In this document: piece by piece, positions 7,367 through 15,877 of the stretch
Layout of the letters: every line of letters starts with the position of its first letter
Numbering within the stretch: the first letter of the stretch is position 1
Assembly: GCA_905236495.1 (NCBI GenBank)
Contig: CAJOPV010000086.1
Span: 1-33,139, forward strand
DNA length: 33,139 nt
Direction of reading: 5' to 3'
DNA from: an uncultured Christensenellaceae bacterium
Lineage (GTDB): Bacteria > Bacillota > Clostridia > Christensenellales > Aristaeellaceae
Translations under genes and position numbers: made by a program
The notes under the pieces: model-generated
Told to the model about the DNA's origin: nothing
The model's input: the letters and a program-made list of their open reading frames with translations, nothing else
Database searches by the model: none

Positions 7367-8352
7367 GTTTCAGCTTCCTCCGATATGGTTTGCATAAGTC
7401 CTTCCGATAAGGCGGCCCAGCCCACGTTGAAATACCGCTGCCGCCGGGCGGTGAGCACCGCCTCCAGGATGCGGCGCAGGGACGAAGCCGATGCGTTTTC
7501 CCAGCCGGGAGGCATATCCGCCGCCGCGCCTTCTGCTTTCGCGGTGAGCAGGGCGCGTATCTCCTGCTCCAGGATATCCAGCAGCCTTTCGCCGTTATCC
7601 TTCTGATCCTTGAGGACCTGAGCGGCCCCGGGCAGATCGGCGGGACATCGGACGGCTAAAAAGCCCTTGCGCACCGTATCCCTCGCCGCCCAGTAGGTTT
7701 CATCCTTTTCCATCTGCAGCGCCCGGCCCAGGCTGCCCTCGCAGAAGCGGGAAAGGCTCCCGGCCCGGTCTCTGGGAACGCCCCGCCGGATCAGCTCCGC
7801 TTCGATGCGCTCCGCGCTCCAGGGCTGCACCCGCACGCACCGGCACCGGGAGCGCACCGTGGGCAGCACGGCGCTTTCCTGATCGGCGGTGAGGAAAAAC
7901 CAGGTATCCTCCGCCCCGTCCTCCAATGTTTTCAGCAGACAATTCTGGGCCTGAGGGGTCATGCGCTCGGCGTTATCCAGCACCACCACCCGCCGTCCTC
8001 CCTCCAGGGAATGGCGGGACAGGGCGTCGATCATCTCCCGCAGGGCGTCGATCTTTAACGTCTTTTCCCTTGGCCCGGGGGCGGGAAACAGGGCGTCCGG
8101 GTGGGTGCGGGCGAGGAAGCGCCTGCAATCCCGGCATTGCCCGCAGGGCTTGTCCCCGCCGTCGGCGGAGCATAAGAGGCCCTGGGCCAGCAGGTGGGAA
8201 AAGGTGCGCTTGCCTACCCCCGCGTCGCCGGTAATGAGGGTGGCGTGGGCAAGGCGGCCTTGAGCAAAATCCCGCCGCAGGGCGTTCAGCGCTTCGCTGC
8301 CCGCAGCGCAGTCATGCAGGGTCGGGGCCCTTCCTTCATCAGTACTTGACAA
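7354..8352 (-). CDS. holB: DNA polymerase III clamp-loader delta' subunit
   Basis: This is a delta' subunit of the clamp loader that places the sliding clamp on DNA. It has a Walker A motif (GDAGVGKRT), a zinc-ribbon cysteine set (LLCSADGGDKPCGQCRDC), the VVVLDNAERMTPQAQNCLLK segment and the SRC arginine-finger motif (VRSRCRCV). The track start is a TTG at 8352, overlapping darA by 14 bases, with only a weak GGTGG upstream. A CTG about 11 codons later would put an AAGGAAGG site at good spacing and match the short N-terminus of relatives, so the exact start is open. The darA-holB-ricT order matches yaaQ-yaaR-holB-yaaT of B. subtilis with yaaR missing. Confidence 0.9.
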   Translation of the reverse strand: MSSTDEGRAPTLHDCAAGSEALNALRRDFAQGRLAHATLITGDAGVGKRTFSHLLAQGLLCSADGGDKPCGQCRDCRRFLARTHPDALFPAPGPREKTLKIDALREMIDALSRHSLEGGRRVVVLDNAERMTPQAQNCLLKTLEDGAEDTWFFLTADQESAVLPTVRSRCRCVRVQPWSAERIEAELIRRGVPRDRAGSLSRFCEGSLGRALQMEKDETYWAARDTVRKGFLAVRCPADLPGAAQVLKDQKDNGERLLDILEQEIRALLTAKAEGAAADMPPGWENASASSLRRILEAVLTARRQRYFNVGWAALSEGLMQTISEEAETWQV

Positions 8353-8668
8353 ATTGATCCACCGTCAAAACGAACACCGTGGCGCCCCCCACCGTCACCT
8401 CGATGGGGAAGGAGGAATACATGCCGTTGCTGCCTCCCATGGTGATGGGAGACGCGGCGATCTGCCGCCGGCTTTTGCAGATTTTTTCGATGATGCCCAG
8501 GCCTTCCTGCATGCGGTTATCCTCCACGCCCAGGAGCAGCGTGGTGTTGCCCGATTTGAGGAAGCCGCCGGTGGTTGCCAGCTTGGTGACGCCGAAGCCT
8601 TCGTTCATCAGTTCGCTGATCAGGCGGGACGCATCCTCGTCCTGTACGATGGCGATAATCAGTTTCAT
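8339..8668 (-). CDS. darA: DarA (PstA) cyclic di-AMP receptor, PII-like
   Basis: This 109-residue PII-like protein of the DUF970 family binds cyclic di-AMP as a trimer in other Bacillota. The track ORF opens at 8731, but the ATG at 8668 (MKLIIAIVQDEDA) has an AAAGGAG site and matches the family start. The signature TTGGFLKSGNTTLLLGVED is present, followed by the strand pair ending in TVFVLTVDQFVKY. It is first in the minus-strand darA-holB-ricT unit and has its own promoter. Its presence implies that the organism uses cyclic di-AMP signalling. Downstream partners of DarA are not known with certainty in any species. Confidence 0.94.
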   Translation of the reverse strand: MKLIIAIVQDEDASRLISELMNEGFGVTKLATTGGFLKSGNTTLLLGVEDNRMQEGLGIIEKICKSRRQIAASPITMGGSNGMYSSFPIEVTVGGATVFVLTVDQFVKY

Positions 8669-8719
8669 GCCTTCCGCACTCCTTTCCTCATCGGGAAGCC
8701 TGCAGATTGATCCATTCGT

Positions 8720-8748
8720 ATTATATATCATTTTTTCACAAATATCAA
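8720..8748 (-). promoter_or_regulatory. Promoter for darA-holB-ricT
   Basis: The minus strand reads TTGATA, 17 bases, TATAAT, about 50 bases upstream of the darA start. It is back to back with the plsX promoter. Confidence 0.8.
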
Positions 8749-8768
8749 CCGCCCGGCGGCAGAAGGGA

Positions 8769-8797
8769 TTGTCAATCGGGCGGGATTGTGGTAAAAT
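8769..8797 (+). promoter_or_regulatory. Promoter for the plsX operon
   Basis: TTGTCA, 17 bases, TAAAAT, ending 42 bases upstream of the plsX ATG. No inverted repeat resembling the FapR operator of B. subtilis was seen. Confidence 0.75.
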
Positions 8798-8838
8798 ACA
8801 CGATGGTTTATGCTGGAACTTGGTAAGGAGTGACGGGG

Positions 8839-9837
8839 ATGACCCACATTTATCTGGACGCCATGGGCGGCGACAACGCCCCGGCGTGCACCGTTGAGGG
8901 GGCGCTGGAAGCCCTGCGGGCGGATCAGGAGCTGAAAATCACCCTGGGCGGGCCCAAGGCGGAGATCGCGCCTTTGCTTTCGGAGGCCGGGGACGTAAAG
9001 GACCGCATCGAAATCGACGACTGCGACGAGATCATCACCAACCATGACGCTCCCGTCATGGCGATCCGGCAAAAGAAAAACAGCGCCCAGGTGAAGGGCA
9101 TGCTGCTTGTCCGGGAAGGCGGGGCCGACGGCTTCGTATCCGCCGGCAGCACCGGGGCCACCTTAGCCGGGGGCATGTTCCGCCTGGGGCGCATCCCCGG
9201 GGTGGAGCGGCCTGCCCTGGCGCCGCTTCTGCCCAACGGGAAGGACTTTTTCTGCCTCATCGACTGCGGGGCCAACGTGGATTGCCTGCCCGCCTACCTG
9301 CCCCAGTTCGGCGTGATGGGGGCGGCGTACGTAAAGGCCGTGCGGGGGGTCGATAATCCCCGGGTAGGCCTTGTCAATATCGGGGCGGAGGCCGAAAAGG
9401 GCAACGCCCTGGTGAAGGCGGCCTACCCCCTGATGGAGCAGGCGGGCTTCAACTTCGTGGGCAACATCGAGGGCCGGGACATTACCGCCGATCTTGCGGA
9501 CGTGGTGGTGTGCGACGGTTTTTCCGGCAATCTGATCCTCAAATTCATGGAGGGCGTGGCGGGCACCCTGATGGGCATGATCAAAAAGGAAATCTACGCC
9601 GATACCCGGAGCAAGCTGGGCGGCCTGCTTGCCAAGCCCGCCTTCCGCCGGGTGAAAAAGGCCATGGATTACACCGAAGTGGGCGGGGCCCCGCTGCTGG
9701 GGGTGCAGGGCGTGGTAGTCAAGGCCCACGGCTCCAGCAACGCCCACGCCATTGCCTGCGCCGTTCGCCAGGCCGTGCTCATGGCGCGGAAGAACCTGGT
9801 TCAAACCATAGAAACGGAAATCTCCAGACAGCTTTGA
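8839..9837 (+). CDS. plsX: Acyl-ACP:phosphate acyltransferase PlsX
   Basis: This 332-residue PlsX converts acyl-ACP to acyl-phosphate, the first committed step of phospholipid synthesis in Bacillota, at the membrane surface. The track ORF begins at a GTG (8830) that overlaps the AAGGAG site. The ATG at 8839 (MTHIYLDAMGGDNAP) has 8-base spacing and the family N-terminus. Family blocks follow: VSAGSTGATLAGGMFRLGRI, IDCGANVDCLP, GLVNIGAEAEKGNALVKAAY, NFVGNIEGRDI and VCDGFSGNLILKFMEG. The next gene encodes acyl carrier protein, the carrier of its substrate. The order plsX-acpP-rnc-smc-ftsY matches B. subtilis, except that fabD and fabG are missing between plsX and acpP. Confidence 0.96.
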   Translation: MTHIYLDAMGGDNAPACTVEGALEALRADQELKITLGGPKAEIAPLLSEAGDVKDRIEIDDCDEIITNHDAPVMAIRQKKNSAQVKGMLLVREGGADGFVSAGSTGATLAGGMFRLGRIPGVERPALAPLLPNGKDFFCLIDCGANVDCLPAYLPQFGVMGAAYVKAVRGVDNPRVGLVNIGAEAEKGNALVKAAYPLMEQAGFNFVGNIEGRDITADLADVVVCDGFSGNLILKFMEGVAGTLMGMIKKEIYADTRSKLGGLLAKPAFRRVKKAMDYTEVGGAPLLGVQGVVVKAHGSSNAHAIACAVRQAVLMARKNLVQTIETEISRQL

Positions 9838-9859
9838 ACAACAAAAGGAGGAAAAGAAC

Positions 9860-10090
9860 ATGGTATTTGAAACCGTAGCCCAGATGATTGCCAAGCAATT
9901 GAAAATGGACGTGAGCGAGATCACCCCCGACAAGCGTTTGGTGGAGGACCTGAAGGCGGACAGCGCCAACGTGATGGTGCTCATCATGGATCTGGAGGAC
10001 GCCTTCAACATGACCGTGGACGACGCCGCCATCAACACGCTGCGCACCGTGGGCGACGTGGTAAAATACATCGAAGAGCGTCAGGAATAA
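9860..10090 (+). CDS. acpP: Acyl carrier protein
   Basis: This 76-residue acidic acyl carrier protein carries growing fatty acids on 4'-phosphopantetheine. The start is ATG 9860 behind AAGGAGG, 22 bases after plsX. The carrier helix reads VEDLKADSANVMVLIMDLED. The Ser of ADSAN is the expected attachment site, where most ACPs have DSL; I recall DSAN variants among clostridial ACPs. Length and acidic character are standard. It probably serves PlsX directly, and fatty acid synthesis enzymes must lie elsewhere. Confidence 0.94.
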   Translation: MVFETVAQMIAKQLKMDVSEITPDKRLVEDLKADSANVMVLIMDLEDAFNMTVDDAAINTLRTVGDVVKYIEERQE

Positions 10091-10100
10091 TCCAACGGGA

Positions 10101-10141
10101 AACAGCGGCGCGCTCACCAAAGTGGGCGCGCCCGTGCTGTT
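10101..10141 (+). promoter_or_regulatory. Long hairpin in the acpP-rnc gap (possible RNase III site)
   Basis: An 11-bp stem (GGCGCGCTCAC with GTGGGCGCGCC, one G-U pair) closes a 4-base loop. It is extended by AACAGC pairing with GCTGTT across a 3-base bulge, about 17 bp in total. There is no U-run, so it is a poor terminator. It ends 27 bases before the rnc start. A long double-stranded leader just before rnc recalls the RNase III autocleavage site known in E. coli. Confidence 0.6.
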
Positions 10142-10168
10142 GTGAAGAACGGGAAGGAAAGGGCTTGC

Positions 10169-10831
10169 ATGGCAGACTTGAGCGCTCTGGAGGGAAAGCT
10201 GGGCTACGGGTTCCGGGAGAAGGGCCTTCTGCGCCTGGCGCTGACACATCCCTCCGCAGGGCGGCGGCACAATCAGCGGCTGGAGTTTCTGGGCGACGCG
10301 GTGCTGGAGCTGTGCGTCAGCGAAAAAATCTATGAAAAGCACCCCGAAATGCAGGAAGGGGCCATGACCCAGTTAAGACAGAAGCTGGTGCGGGAGGAGC
10401 GGCTTTCCGCCGCCGCCCGGGGAATCGGCCTGGGGCGGCACCTCATCATGGATTGGGGCTGCGAGGCCACGGGGGGACGGGAAAACCCCTCCGTGCTCTG
10501 CGACGCCTTTGAAGCGGTGCTGGCGGCGGTGTATCTGGACGGGGGGATCGACGCCGCCCGGAACGTGGTGCTGCGCCTCATCGGGGACTGCTCCGAAACC
10601 GGGGAAAGCGATTTCAAGAGCGAACTGCAGCAGCTCACCCAGGCCCAGGGCCATCCCGTGCCGGAATATCAGACGGTGGGCCAATCCGGCCCGCCCCACG
10701 ACCCTACCTTCACCTCCGCCGTCTTTCTGGAGGGGAAGGAACTGGCCCGGGGCGAGGGCAAAAGCAAAAAACGCGCCGAGCAGGAGGCTGCCCGGCTTGC
10801 GATGAAAATACTGGAGCATCCGGGGGAATAG
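10169..10831 (+). CDS. rnc: Ribonuclease III
   Basis: This 220-residue RNase III cuts double-stranded RNA in rRNA processing and mRNA turnover. The track start is a GTG at 10142; I prefer ATG 10169 (MADLSALEGKLGYGF), which has GAAGGAAAGGG upstream and the family N-terminus. The catalytic signature reads NQRLEFLGDAVLEL. The metal-binding Glu and Asp are present, while the first Glu of the usual NERLEFLGD is Gln. The second acidic pair is in CDAFEAVLAAVYLDGG. A C-terminal double-stranded RNA-binding domain (about residues 150-220) ends SKKRAEQEAARLAMKILE. It is followed 6 bases later by smc, the usual arrangement in Bacillota. Confidence 0.95.
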   Translation: MADLSALEGKLGYGFREKGLLRLALTHPSAGRRHNQRLEFLGDAVLELCVSEKIYEKHPEMQEGAMTQLRQKLVREERLSAAARGIGLGRHLIMDWGCEATGGRENPSVLCDAFEAVLAAVYLDGGIDAARNVVLRLIGDCSETGESDFKSELQQLTQAQGHPVPEYQTVGQSGPPHDPTFTSAVFLEGKELARGEGKSKKRAEQEAARLAMKILEHPGE

Positions 10832-10837
10832 CAAAGA

Positions 10838-13800
10838 ATGCGCCTCAAGAAACTGGAGATCCACGGGTTCAAATCCTTTGCCGACCGAACGGAGATCGTG
10901 TTCAACCAGGGCATCACGGGCATCGTGGGGCCCAACGGATCGGGGAAAAGCAACATCGGCGACGCCGTGCGCTGGGTGCTGGGCGAGCAGAGCGCCCGGG
11001 TGCTGCGGGGCGCCAAGATGGAAGATGTGATCTTCGGCGGCACGGCAAAGCGGAAGCAGGCCTCCTACTGCGAGGTCTCTTTGGTGTTCGATAACGAGGA
11101 TGGGGCGCTGAAATCCTCCTATGCCGAGGTCATGGTGACCCGGCGGGTCTATCGCAACGGGGACAGCGATTATTTCCTGAATAAGACCGCCTGCCGCCTG
11201 AAGGATATCCTGGAGCTGTTCCGGGATACGGGCATCGGAAGAGAAGGGTATTCCCTCATCGGGCAGGGCCGCATCGACGAGATCCTCTCCGCCAAATCCG
11301 AGGATCGCCGGCAGGCCTTTGAGGAGGCCGCCGGGGTCATGACCTTCCGGGTGCGCAAGGAAGAGGCCGAGCGAAAGCTGGGAAGGACCCGGGACAACCT
11401 GACGCGGGTGCGGGATATCTTGGAGGAATTGGGCTCCCGGGTGGAGCCGCTGGAGAGGCAGGCCGCCGTAGCCCGGGAATACCTGGAGGTGGCGGAGCGC
11501 CTCCGCACCCTGGAAATCAATATTTTCCTGATCCGCCACGATAAGGTGAAGGACCGCATCGCCGGGCTGGATATGACGCTGGAGGGCTTGCGGGATATCC
11601 TGCTGCACCACGAGGCGCGGCTCAATGAAAACGCCGCTCAGCGGGAAAAGCTGGAGGAAGCCGTGGCCCTGCTGGAGGAGGAAACGGCGAAGGCCCGGCA
11701 GGCCCACCTTTCCGCCAACGACGCTTTGTACGAGGCCCAGTCCGCCCGGGAGCGGACGGAGCATCAGATCGCTTCTGCCCGGGAAACGATGGACCGCATC
11801 GACGCCCAGATGGCGGAAACGAGGCAGAAGCAATCCGACCTGCGCTCCCTGTTTCAACAGGGAGAGGAAGAAACCAAGGAAAGCGGCGCCGCCCTGGAAA
11901 AAGCAAAAGGGGAGCTGGATGGGGAGCAGGGCCGCCTGGACTTATTCATTGCCGACGCCCAGGAAAAGGAAGAGGCCCTGGACCGGCACAAGGCGGATAT
12001 CCTCGCCGCCATGAACCGCCTGTCCGACGCCCGGAACCAGCAGGCCCGGCAGCAGGCTATCTGCGCCCAGATGAAAAACCGCCTGGAGGAGATCCGCCTG
12101 GCGGTCAAGGAAGGGGAAGGGCGGCAGACCGAATTGACAGGCGCCCTGCGGGCCGCGGAGGCCCAGGCCGGGGAAGTGGATGCCGGGCTGGAAGCCTTAA
12201 AAACCGATGCCGCGGAAACGGAAGGCCGCCTGCGGGCCCTCACCGAGGATACCCAGCGCACCGCCGAGCAGGCCCAGAGCCTGAACGTGAAATACCAAGG
12301 CGATCTGAGCCGCCTGCGCCTCATGGAGGAAATGAGCCGGGAGATGGAGGGATACAGCCAGTCCGTCCGCAAGGCCCTTTCCTACGCGGGGGCGGACCCC
12401 GCCGTCCGGGGCGTGGTGGCGAGGCTCATGCAGGTGCCCAAGGACCTGGAGACCGCCATTGATATGGTGCTGGGCGGCGCGCTGCAAAATATCGTGACGG
12501 AGGACGAGGAGGCCGCCAAGCGCCTCATCGATTACTTAAGGCAGAACCGCCTGGGCAGGGCCACCTTCCTGCCCATGACCAGCGTGAAGGGCAGGACGCT
12601 GAACGCTGAGGAGCGAAGGCTTCTTTCCATGCCCGGGTGCCTGGGCGTCGCCAGCGAATTGATCTCCTACGATCCCCAGTACCGGGGCATCATGGAAAAC
12701 CTGCTGGGCCGCACCGTCATCGCCAAGGACCTGGACAGCGGCATCCCCATCATGCGGGCGGGACGCCACGCCTTTCGCCTGGTGACGCTGGAGGGGGACG
12801 TGATGCACTCCGGCGGCTCCATGACCGGCGGCACGGCGCAAAAGAGCGCGGTGAGCCTGCTGGGCCGGGAGCGGGAAATGAAGGATATGCAAGCCGCCCT
12901 GGCAGCCGAAAAGAAGGAGCTTGCCGCCCTGCGGGAAAAGCTTATGCAGATGCAGGCCCAGAGGGAGGAAATGAAGCGGCTGCGCAACGAGGCCATGGAA
13001 CGGGTGCACCAGGAAGAGATCGCCGTAGCCCGGGAGCAGGAACGGGTATTCAACGCCCGGGCGGAATTGACCGCCGCCTCCGAGCAGCTGGAGCGTACCC
13101 GGGCCGCCGCCGCGCAGCTCACCGAAAGCATCGCGGAGATCGAGGACGATCTTCGCCGGGCCCAGAGCATCGCCGAAAACGAAACCATCGACCGGGAGGC
13201 CATGGACCGAAAGACCGAGGCCATGCAGAAGGCCCTTTTCGAGGCCCGGGAAAAGGCGGAGCACCAGCGGGAGCTGGTGACGAAAATGCGCCTGCAGTAC
13301 GCCGAGCTCACCTACGCCCTGGATACCCTGCGGCGGGATCGGGCCCGGCGGGATCAGGAGCTTGCGGCCCTCTCCGAAGCGCTGAAAAAGCTGGAGGGCG
13401 AAAAGGCCGAACGGGAGCAGGCCGTCATTCAGGCAAAGGAAACCTTAACCGCCCAGGATCAGGCCTTCCGGGAGCAGGAAAAGCGGGTGGCAGAATGCCA
13501 GCGGCACGCGGAGGAGCTGGAGCAGAAGCGCCAGGAAAAGGCCGCCGCCCAGCGGGAATGCGTACGGCTCAGCGAGGAAATCCACAGGGCTTACGACGAG
13601 GACAGCATGAAGCTGCACCGGGCAGAGCTGGCAAAGGATCGGGCGGAAAACGAGCTGAAGGTGATGACCGATCACATCTTCAACACCTACGATCTCACCT
13701 ACGCAGGGGCGGAGGAATTCCGGGCGCAGGGCGTGTTCGAGCTGGGAAACAGCGAAAAAGAGGCCGCCGCCCTTCGGGGGCGCATCCGGGAGATGGGCCC

Positions 13801-14395
13801 GGTGAACGTGGGGGCCATCGAGGAATACGCCGCCACCAAGGAGCGCTTTGACGATCTCACCGCCCAGGAGCAGGATCTGACAAAGGCGGAAAGCGATCTG
13901 CAAGCCCTCATCGAGCGCCTCCTTTCCCAGATGGAAAGGCAGTTCGTGCAGGAGTTTGCCAAGCTGGGCGATTATTTCAAGGAGACCTTTGCCCGCCTGT
14001 TCGGCGGCGGGCAGGCGGAGCTTCGGCTCACCGATCCCTCCGACGCCCTGAACTGCGGCATCGAGATCATCGCCCAGCCCCCGGGAAAGAAGCTGCAATT
14101 GCTTTCGCTTCTTTCCGGCGGGGAGCGGGCCCTCACCGCCATCGCCATTCTCTTTGCCATGCTGAAACTGAAGCCCACCCCCTTCTGCATCCTGGATGAG
14201 ATCGAGGCGGCGCTGGACGAAGCCAACATCGGCTATTTCGCCGATTACCTGGCGGAATACGCCAAGACCACCCAGTTCGTGGTGATTACCCACCGCAAGG
14301 GCACCATGGAGCGCTGCGACGCCCTCTACGGCGTCGCCATGCAGGAGCGGGGCGTCAGCGGCATGGTTTCCGTCAATCTGCAGGATTTTGATTGA
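10838..14395 (+). CDS. smc: Chromosome segregation protein SMC
   Basis: This full-length 1185-residue SMC forms the ATP-driven ring that, with ScpA and ScpB, organises and separates the chromosome. The N-terminal ATPase half carries Walker A GPNGSGKSN (about residues 32-40) and the Q-loop GREGYSLIGQGRIDEIL. Long charged coiled coils follow, broken near residues 515-660 by the hinge (VRGVVARLMQVPKDLETAID, VLGGALQNIV). The C-terminal half carries the signature LSGGERALTAIAILFAMLKL and Walker B FCILDEIEAALDEANI. It lies between rnc and ftsY as in B. subtilis. scpA and scpB are not in the window. Confidence 0.97.
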   Translation: MRLKKLEIHGFKSFADRTEIVFNQGITGIVGPNGSGKSNIGDAVRWVLGEQSARVLRGAKMEDVIFGGTAKRKQASYCEVSLVFDNEDGALKSSYAEVMVTRRVYRNGDSDYFLNKTACRLKDILELFRDTGIGREGYSLIGQGRIDEILSAKSEDRRQAFEEAAGVMTFRVRKEEAERKLGRTRDNLTRVRDILEELGSRVEPLERQAAVAREYLEVAERLRTLEINIFLIRHDKVKDRIAGLDMTLEGLRDILLHHEARLNENAAQREKLEEAVALLEEETAKARQAHLSANDALYEAQSARERTEHQIASARETMDRIDAQMAETRQKQSDLRSLFQQGEEETKESGAALEKAKGELDGEQGRLDLFIADAQEKEEALDRHKADILAAMNRLSDARNQQARQQAICAQMKNRLEEIRLAVKEGEGRQTELTGALRAAEAQAGEVDAGLEALKTDAAETEGRLRALTEDTQRTAEQAQSLNVKYQGDLSRLRLMEEMSREMEGYSQSVRKALSYAGADPAVRGVVARLMQVPKDLETAIDMVLGGALQNIVTEDEEAAKRLIDYLRQNRLGRATFLPMTSVKGRTLNAEERRLLSMPGCLGVASELISYDPQYRGIMENLLGRTVIAKDLDSGIPIMRAGRHAFRLVTLEGDVMHSGGSMTGGTAQKSAVSLLGREREMKDMQAALAAEKKELAALREKLMQMQAQREEMKRLRNEAMERVHQEEIAVAREQERVFNARAELTAASEQLERTRAAAAQLTESIAEIEDDLRRAQSIAENETIDREAMDRKTEAMQKALFEAREKAEHQRELVTKMRLQYAELTYALDTLRRDRARRDQELAALSEALKKLEGEKAEREQAVIQAKETLTAQDQAFREQEKRVAECQRHAEELEQKRQEKAAAQRECVRLSEEIHRAYDEDSMKLHRAELAKDRAENELKVMTDHIFNTYDLTYAGAEEFRAQGVFELGNSEKEAAALRGRIREMGPVNVGAIEEYAATKERFDDLTAQEQDLTKAESDLQALIERLLSQMERQFVQEFAKLGDYFKETFARLFGGGQAELRLTDPSDALNCGIEIIAQPPGKKLQLLSLLSGGERALTAIAILFAMLKLKPTPFCILDEIEAALDEANIGYFADYLAEYAKTTQFVVITHRKGTMERCDALYGVAMQERGVSGMVSVNLQDFD

Positions 14396-14411
14396 GGCAG
14401 GAGGAAAAGCT

Positions 14412-15308
14412 ATGAGTTTCTTTCAGCGCTTGCGTCAGGGCCTGAGCAAGACCCGGGGAGGCCTGACCGATCGGGTGGATGGCCTGGTGCAATCTGCCGA
14501 GAAGATCGACGAGGATTTTTACGACGAGCTTACGGATATCCTGATCCTGGCGGACGTGGGCGTGGCAGCCAGCACCGAAGTGATCGAAAAGCTCCGCGCC
14601 CGGGTGGATGCCGAAAAGGTCAGGGACGGCGCCCGGGCCCGGGAAATTTTCAAGCAAATCCTGGTGGAGGAAATGAATATTCCCCGGCCTGTGCTGAAAT
14701 GGCCCATGGTGATGTTCGTGGTGGGGGTCAACGGCGTGGGGAAGACCACCACCATCGGAAAACTGGCCCTGCGGTTCCAGGAGATCGGCAGGTCCGTCAT
14801 GCTGGCGGCGGCGGACACCTTCAGGGCCGCGGCGGACGAGCAGCTGGCGGTGTGGGCGGAGCGTGCGAAGGTGCCCATCATCCGGGGCCAGGAGGGGGGC
14901 GACCCCGCCTCGGTGGTCTATGACGCGGTGCAGGCCGCCAAGGCCCGGAAAACGGATCTGCTCATCGTGGATACCGCCGGGCGGCTGCACAACAAAAAGA
15001 ATTTGATGGACGAGCTTGCCAAAATGCGCCGGATCATCGACCGGGAATACCCGGAGGCGGAAATGCGCTGCATGCTGGTGCTGGACGCCACCACGGGCCA
15101 GAACGGCATCCAGCAGGCCAAGCAATTCAAGGAGGCCGCCGAGATCAACGGCATCGTGCTCACCAAGCTGGACGGCACCGCCAAGGGCGGCGTTGCCATC
15201 GCCATCCGAAAGGAACTGAACATCCCCGTTTGGTACATCGGCGTGGGGGAGGGCATCGACGATCTGCAGGCCTTCGACGCCAAGGAATTTGTGGAAGCGC
15301 TGTTCTGA
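14412..15308 (+). CDS. ftsY: Signal recognition particle receptor FtsY
   Basis: This 298-residue SRP receptor GTPase docks ribosome-SRP complexes at the membrane. The track start is a TTG inside smc; the ATG at 14412 (MSFFQRLRQGLSKTRGG) has an AGGAGG site and is used. It consists almost only of the NG domain: the N helix bundle, G1 GVNGVGKTTTIGKLA, AADTFRAAADEQL, DTAGRLHNKKNLMDEL, TKLDGTAKGG and the closing GVGEGIDDLQAFDAKEFVEALF. The long acidic A domain of proteobacterial FtsY is missing, as is usual in Bacillota. The start lies 16 bases after the smc stop, so it probably shares the operon. Confidence 0.96.
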   Translation: MSFFQRLRQGLSKTRGGLTDRVDGLVQSAEKIDEDFYDELTDILILADVGVAASTEVIEKLRARVDAEKVRDGARAREIFKQILVEEMNIPRPVLKWPMVMFVVGVNGVGKTTTIGKLALRFQEIGRSVMLAAADTFRAAADEQLAVWAERAKVPIIRGQEGGDPASVVYDAVQAAKARKTDLLIVDTAGRLHNKKNLMDELAKMRRIIDREYPEAEMRCMLVLDATTGQNGIQQAKQFKEAAEINGIVLTKLDGTAKGGVAIAIRKELNIPVWYIGVGEGIDDLQAFDAKEFVEALF

Positions 15309-15319
15309 GCTGCTCTTGC

Positions 15320-15348
15320 TTGTTGTTTAACGGAAATTGTGTTACAAT
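15320..15348 (+). promoter_or_regulatory. Candidate extended -10 promoter for the GNAT gene
   Basis: TTGTTG, 17 bases, TACAAT, with TG one base before the -10 (TGTTACAAT), the extended -10 form. The -35 is weak. It ends 15 bases before the GNAT start codon, so the leader would be very short. Confidence 0.6.
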
Positions 15349-15363
15349 GCTTGAGGTGCCTGC

Positions 15364-15831
15364 ATGATGAATCTGCTGCGGCTGTTTTCCCGGAAGCCCA
15401 TGTTTTCCGACGGGGAAATCGACCTGGTGCTTTCCAACCAGGAGGTGGCGGACGCATCCTGCGGCATTGAGGACGGGTATCTGTTCTGCATCTATCGGAC
15501 GGGCGCCCGGGATTATGTGGGGTATGTGAGCCTGCGGCTGGGGGAAAGCCCCGCCCTTTATTACCTGGGCCACATCGGCTACCGCATCGAGGAAAAGCAT
15601 CGGGGCCACGGCTACGCGGAAAAGGCCTGCCGGTGCATGCTGCCGCTGCTTCGGCGGCTGAACCTGGACAGCGTCGTCATCACCGCCAACGTGGAAAACC
15701 TCCCCTCCCGCCGCACGGCGGAAAAGCTGGGCTGCGCCCTGGAGCGCATCGCCCCCGTGCCCCCCGCTTATCAGGGCATCTGCGCCGGAGCGCGGTATAA
15801 GTGCCGGTATATCTGGCGCATGGGGGATTAG
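15364..15831 (+). CDS. GNAT family N-acetyltransferase
   Basis: This 155-residue GNAT acetyltransferase would transfer an acetyl group from acetyl-CoA to an amine. Strands lead to YLGHIGYRIEEKHRGHGYAEKA, where RGHGYA is the acetyl-CoA pyrophosphate loop. VITANVENLPSRRTAEKLGC follows, a pattern found in RimJ/RimL-like and small-molecule acetyltransferases. The substrate cannot be told. It starts at ATG 15364 with a GAGGTG site. It sits between ftsY and the hydrolase/Mur ligase run and appears to have its own promoter. Confidence 0.82.
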   Translation: MMNLLRLFSRKPMFSDGEIDLVLSNQEVADASCGIEDGYLFCIYRTGARDYVGYVSLRLGESPALYYLGHIGYRIEEKHRGHGYAEKACRCMLPLLRRLNLDSVVITANVENLPSRRTAEKLGCALERIAPVPPAYQGICAGARYKCRYIWRMGD

Positions 15832-15840
15832 GGATCGTCA

Positions 15841-15846
15841 TATAAT
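15841..15846 (+). promoter_or_regulatory. Isolated TATAAT upstream of the hydrolase gene (weak promoter candidate)
   Basis: An exact TATAAT lies 31 bases before the hydrolase start codon, but no recognisable -35 is found at 16-18 bases, nor a TG extension. It could start the envelope cassette transcript; support is thin. Confidence 0.3.
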
Positions 15847-15877
15847 ACAATGTTGAAGGAACGGGAGGGCAGGGGCC

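Noticed and set aside
10373-11857. Minus-strand 494-residue ORF opposite rnc and smc
   Set aside because: Shadow frame with biased composition; both sense genes are certain.
12637-13851. Plus-strand 404-residue ORF inside smc in another frame
   Set aside because: Gly/Arg/Pro-rich out-of-frame translation of the smc coiled coil.
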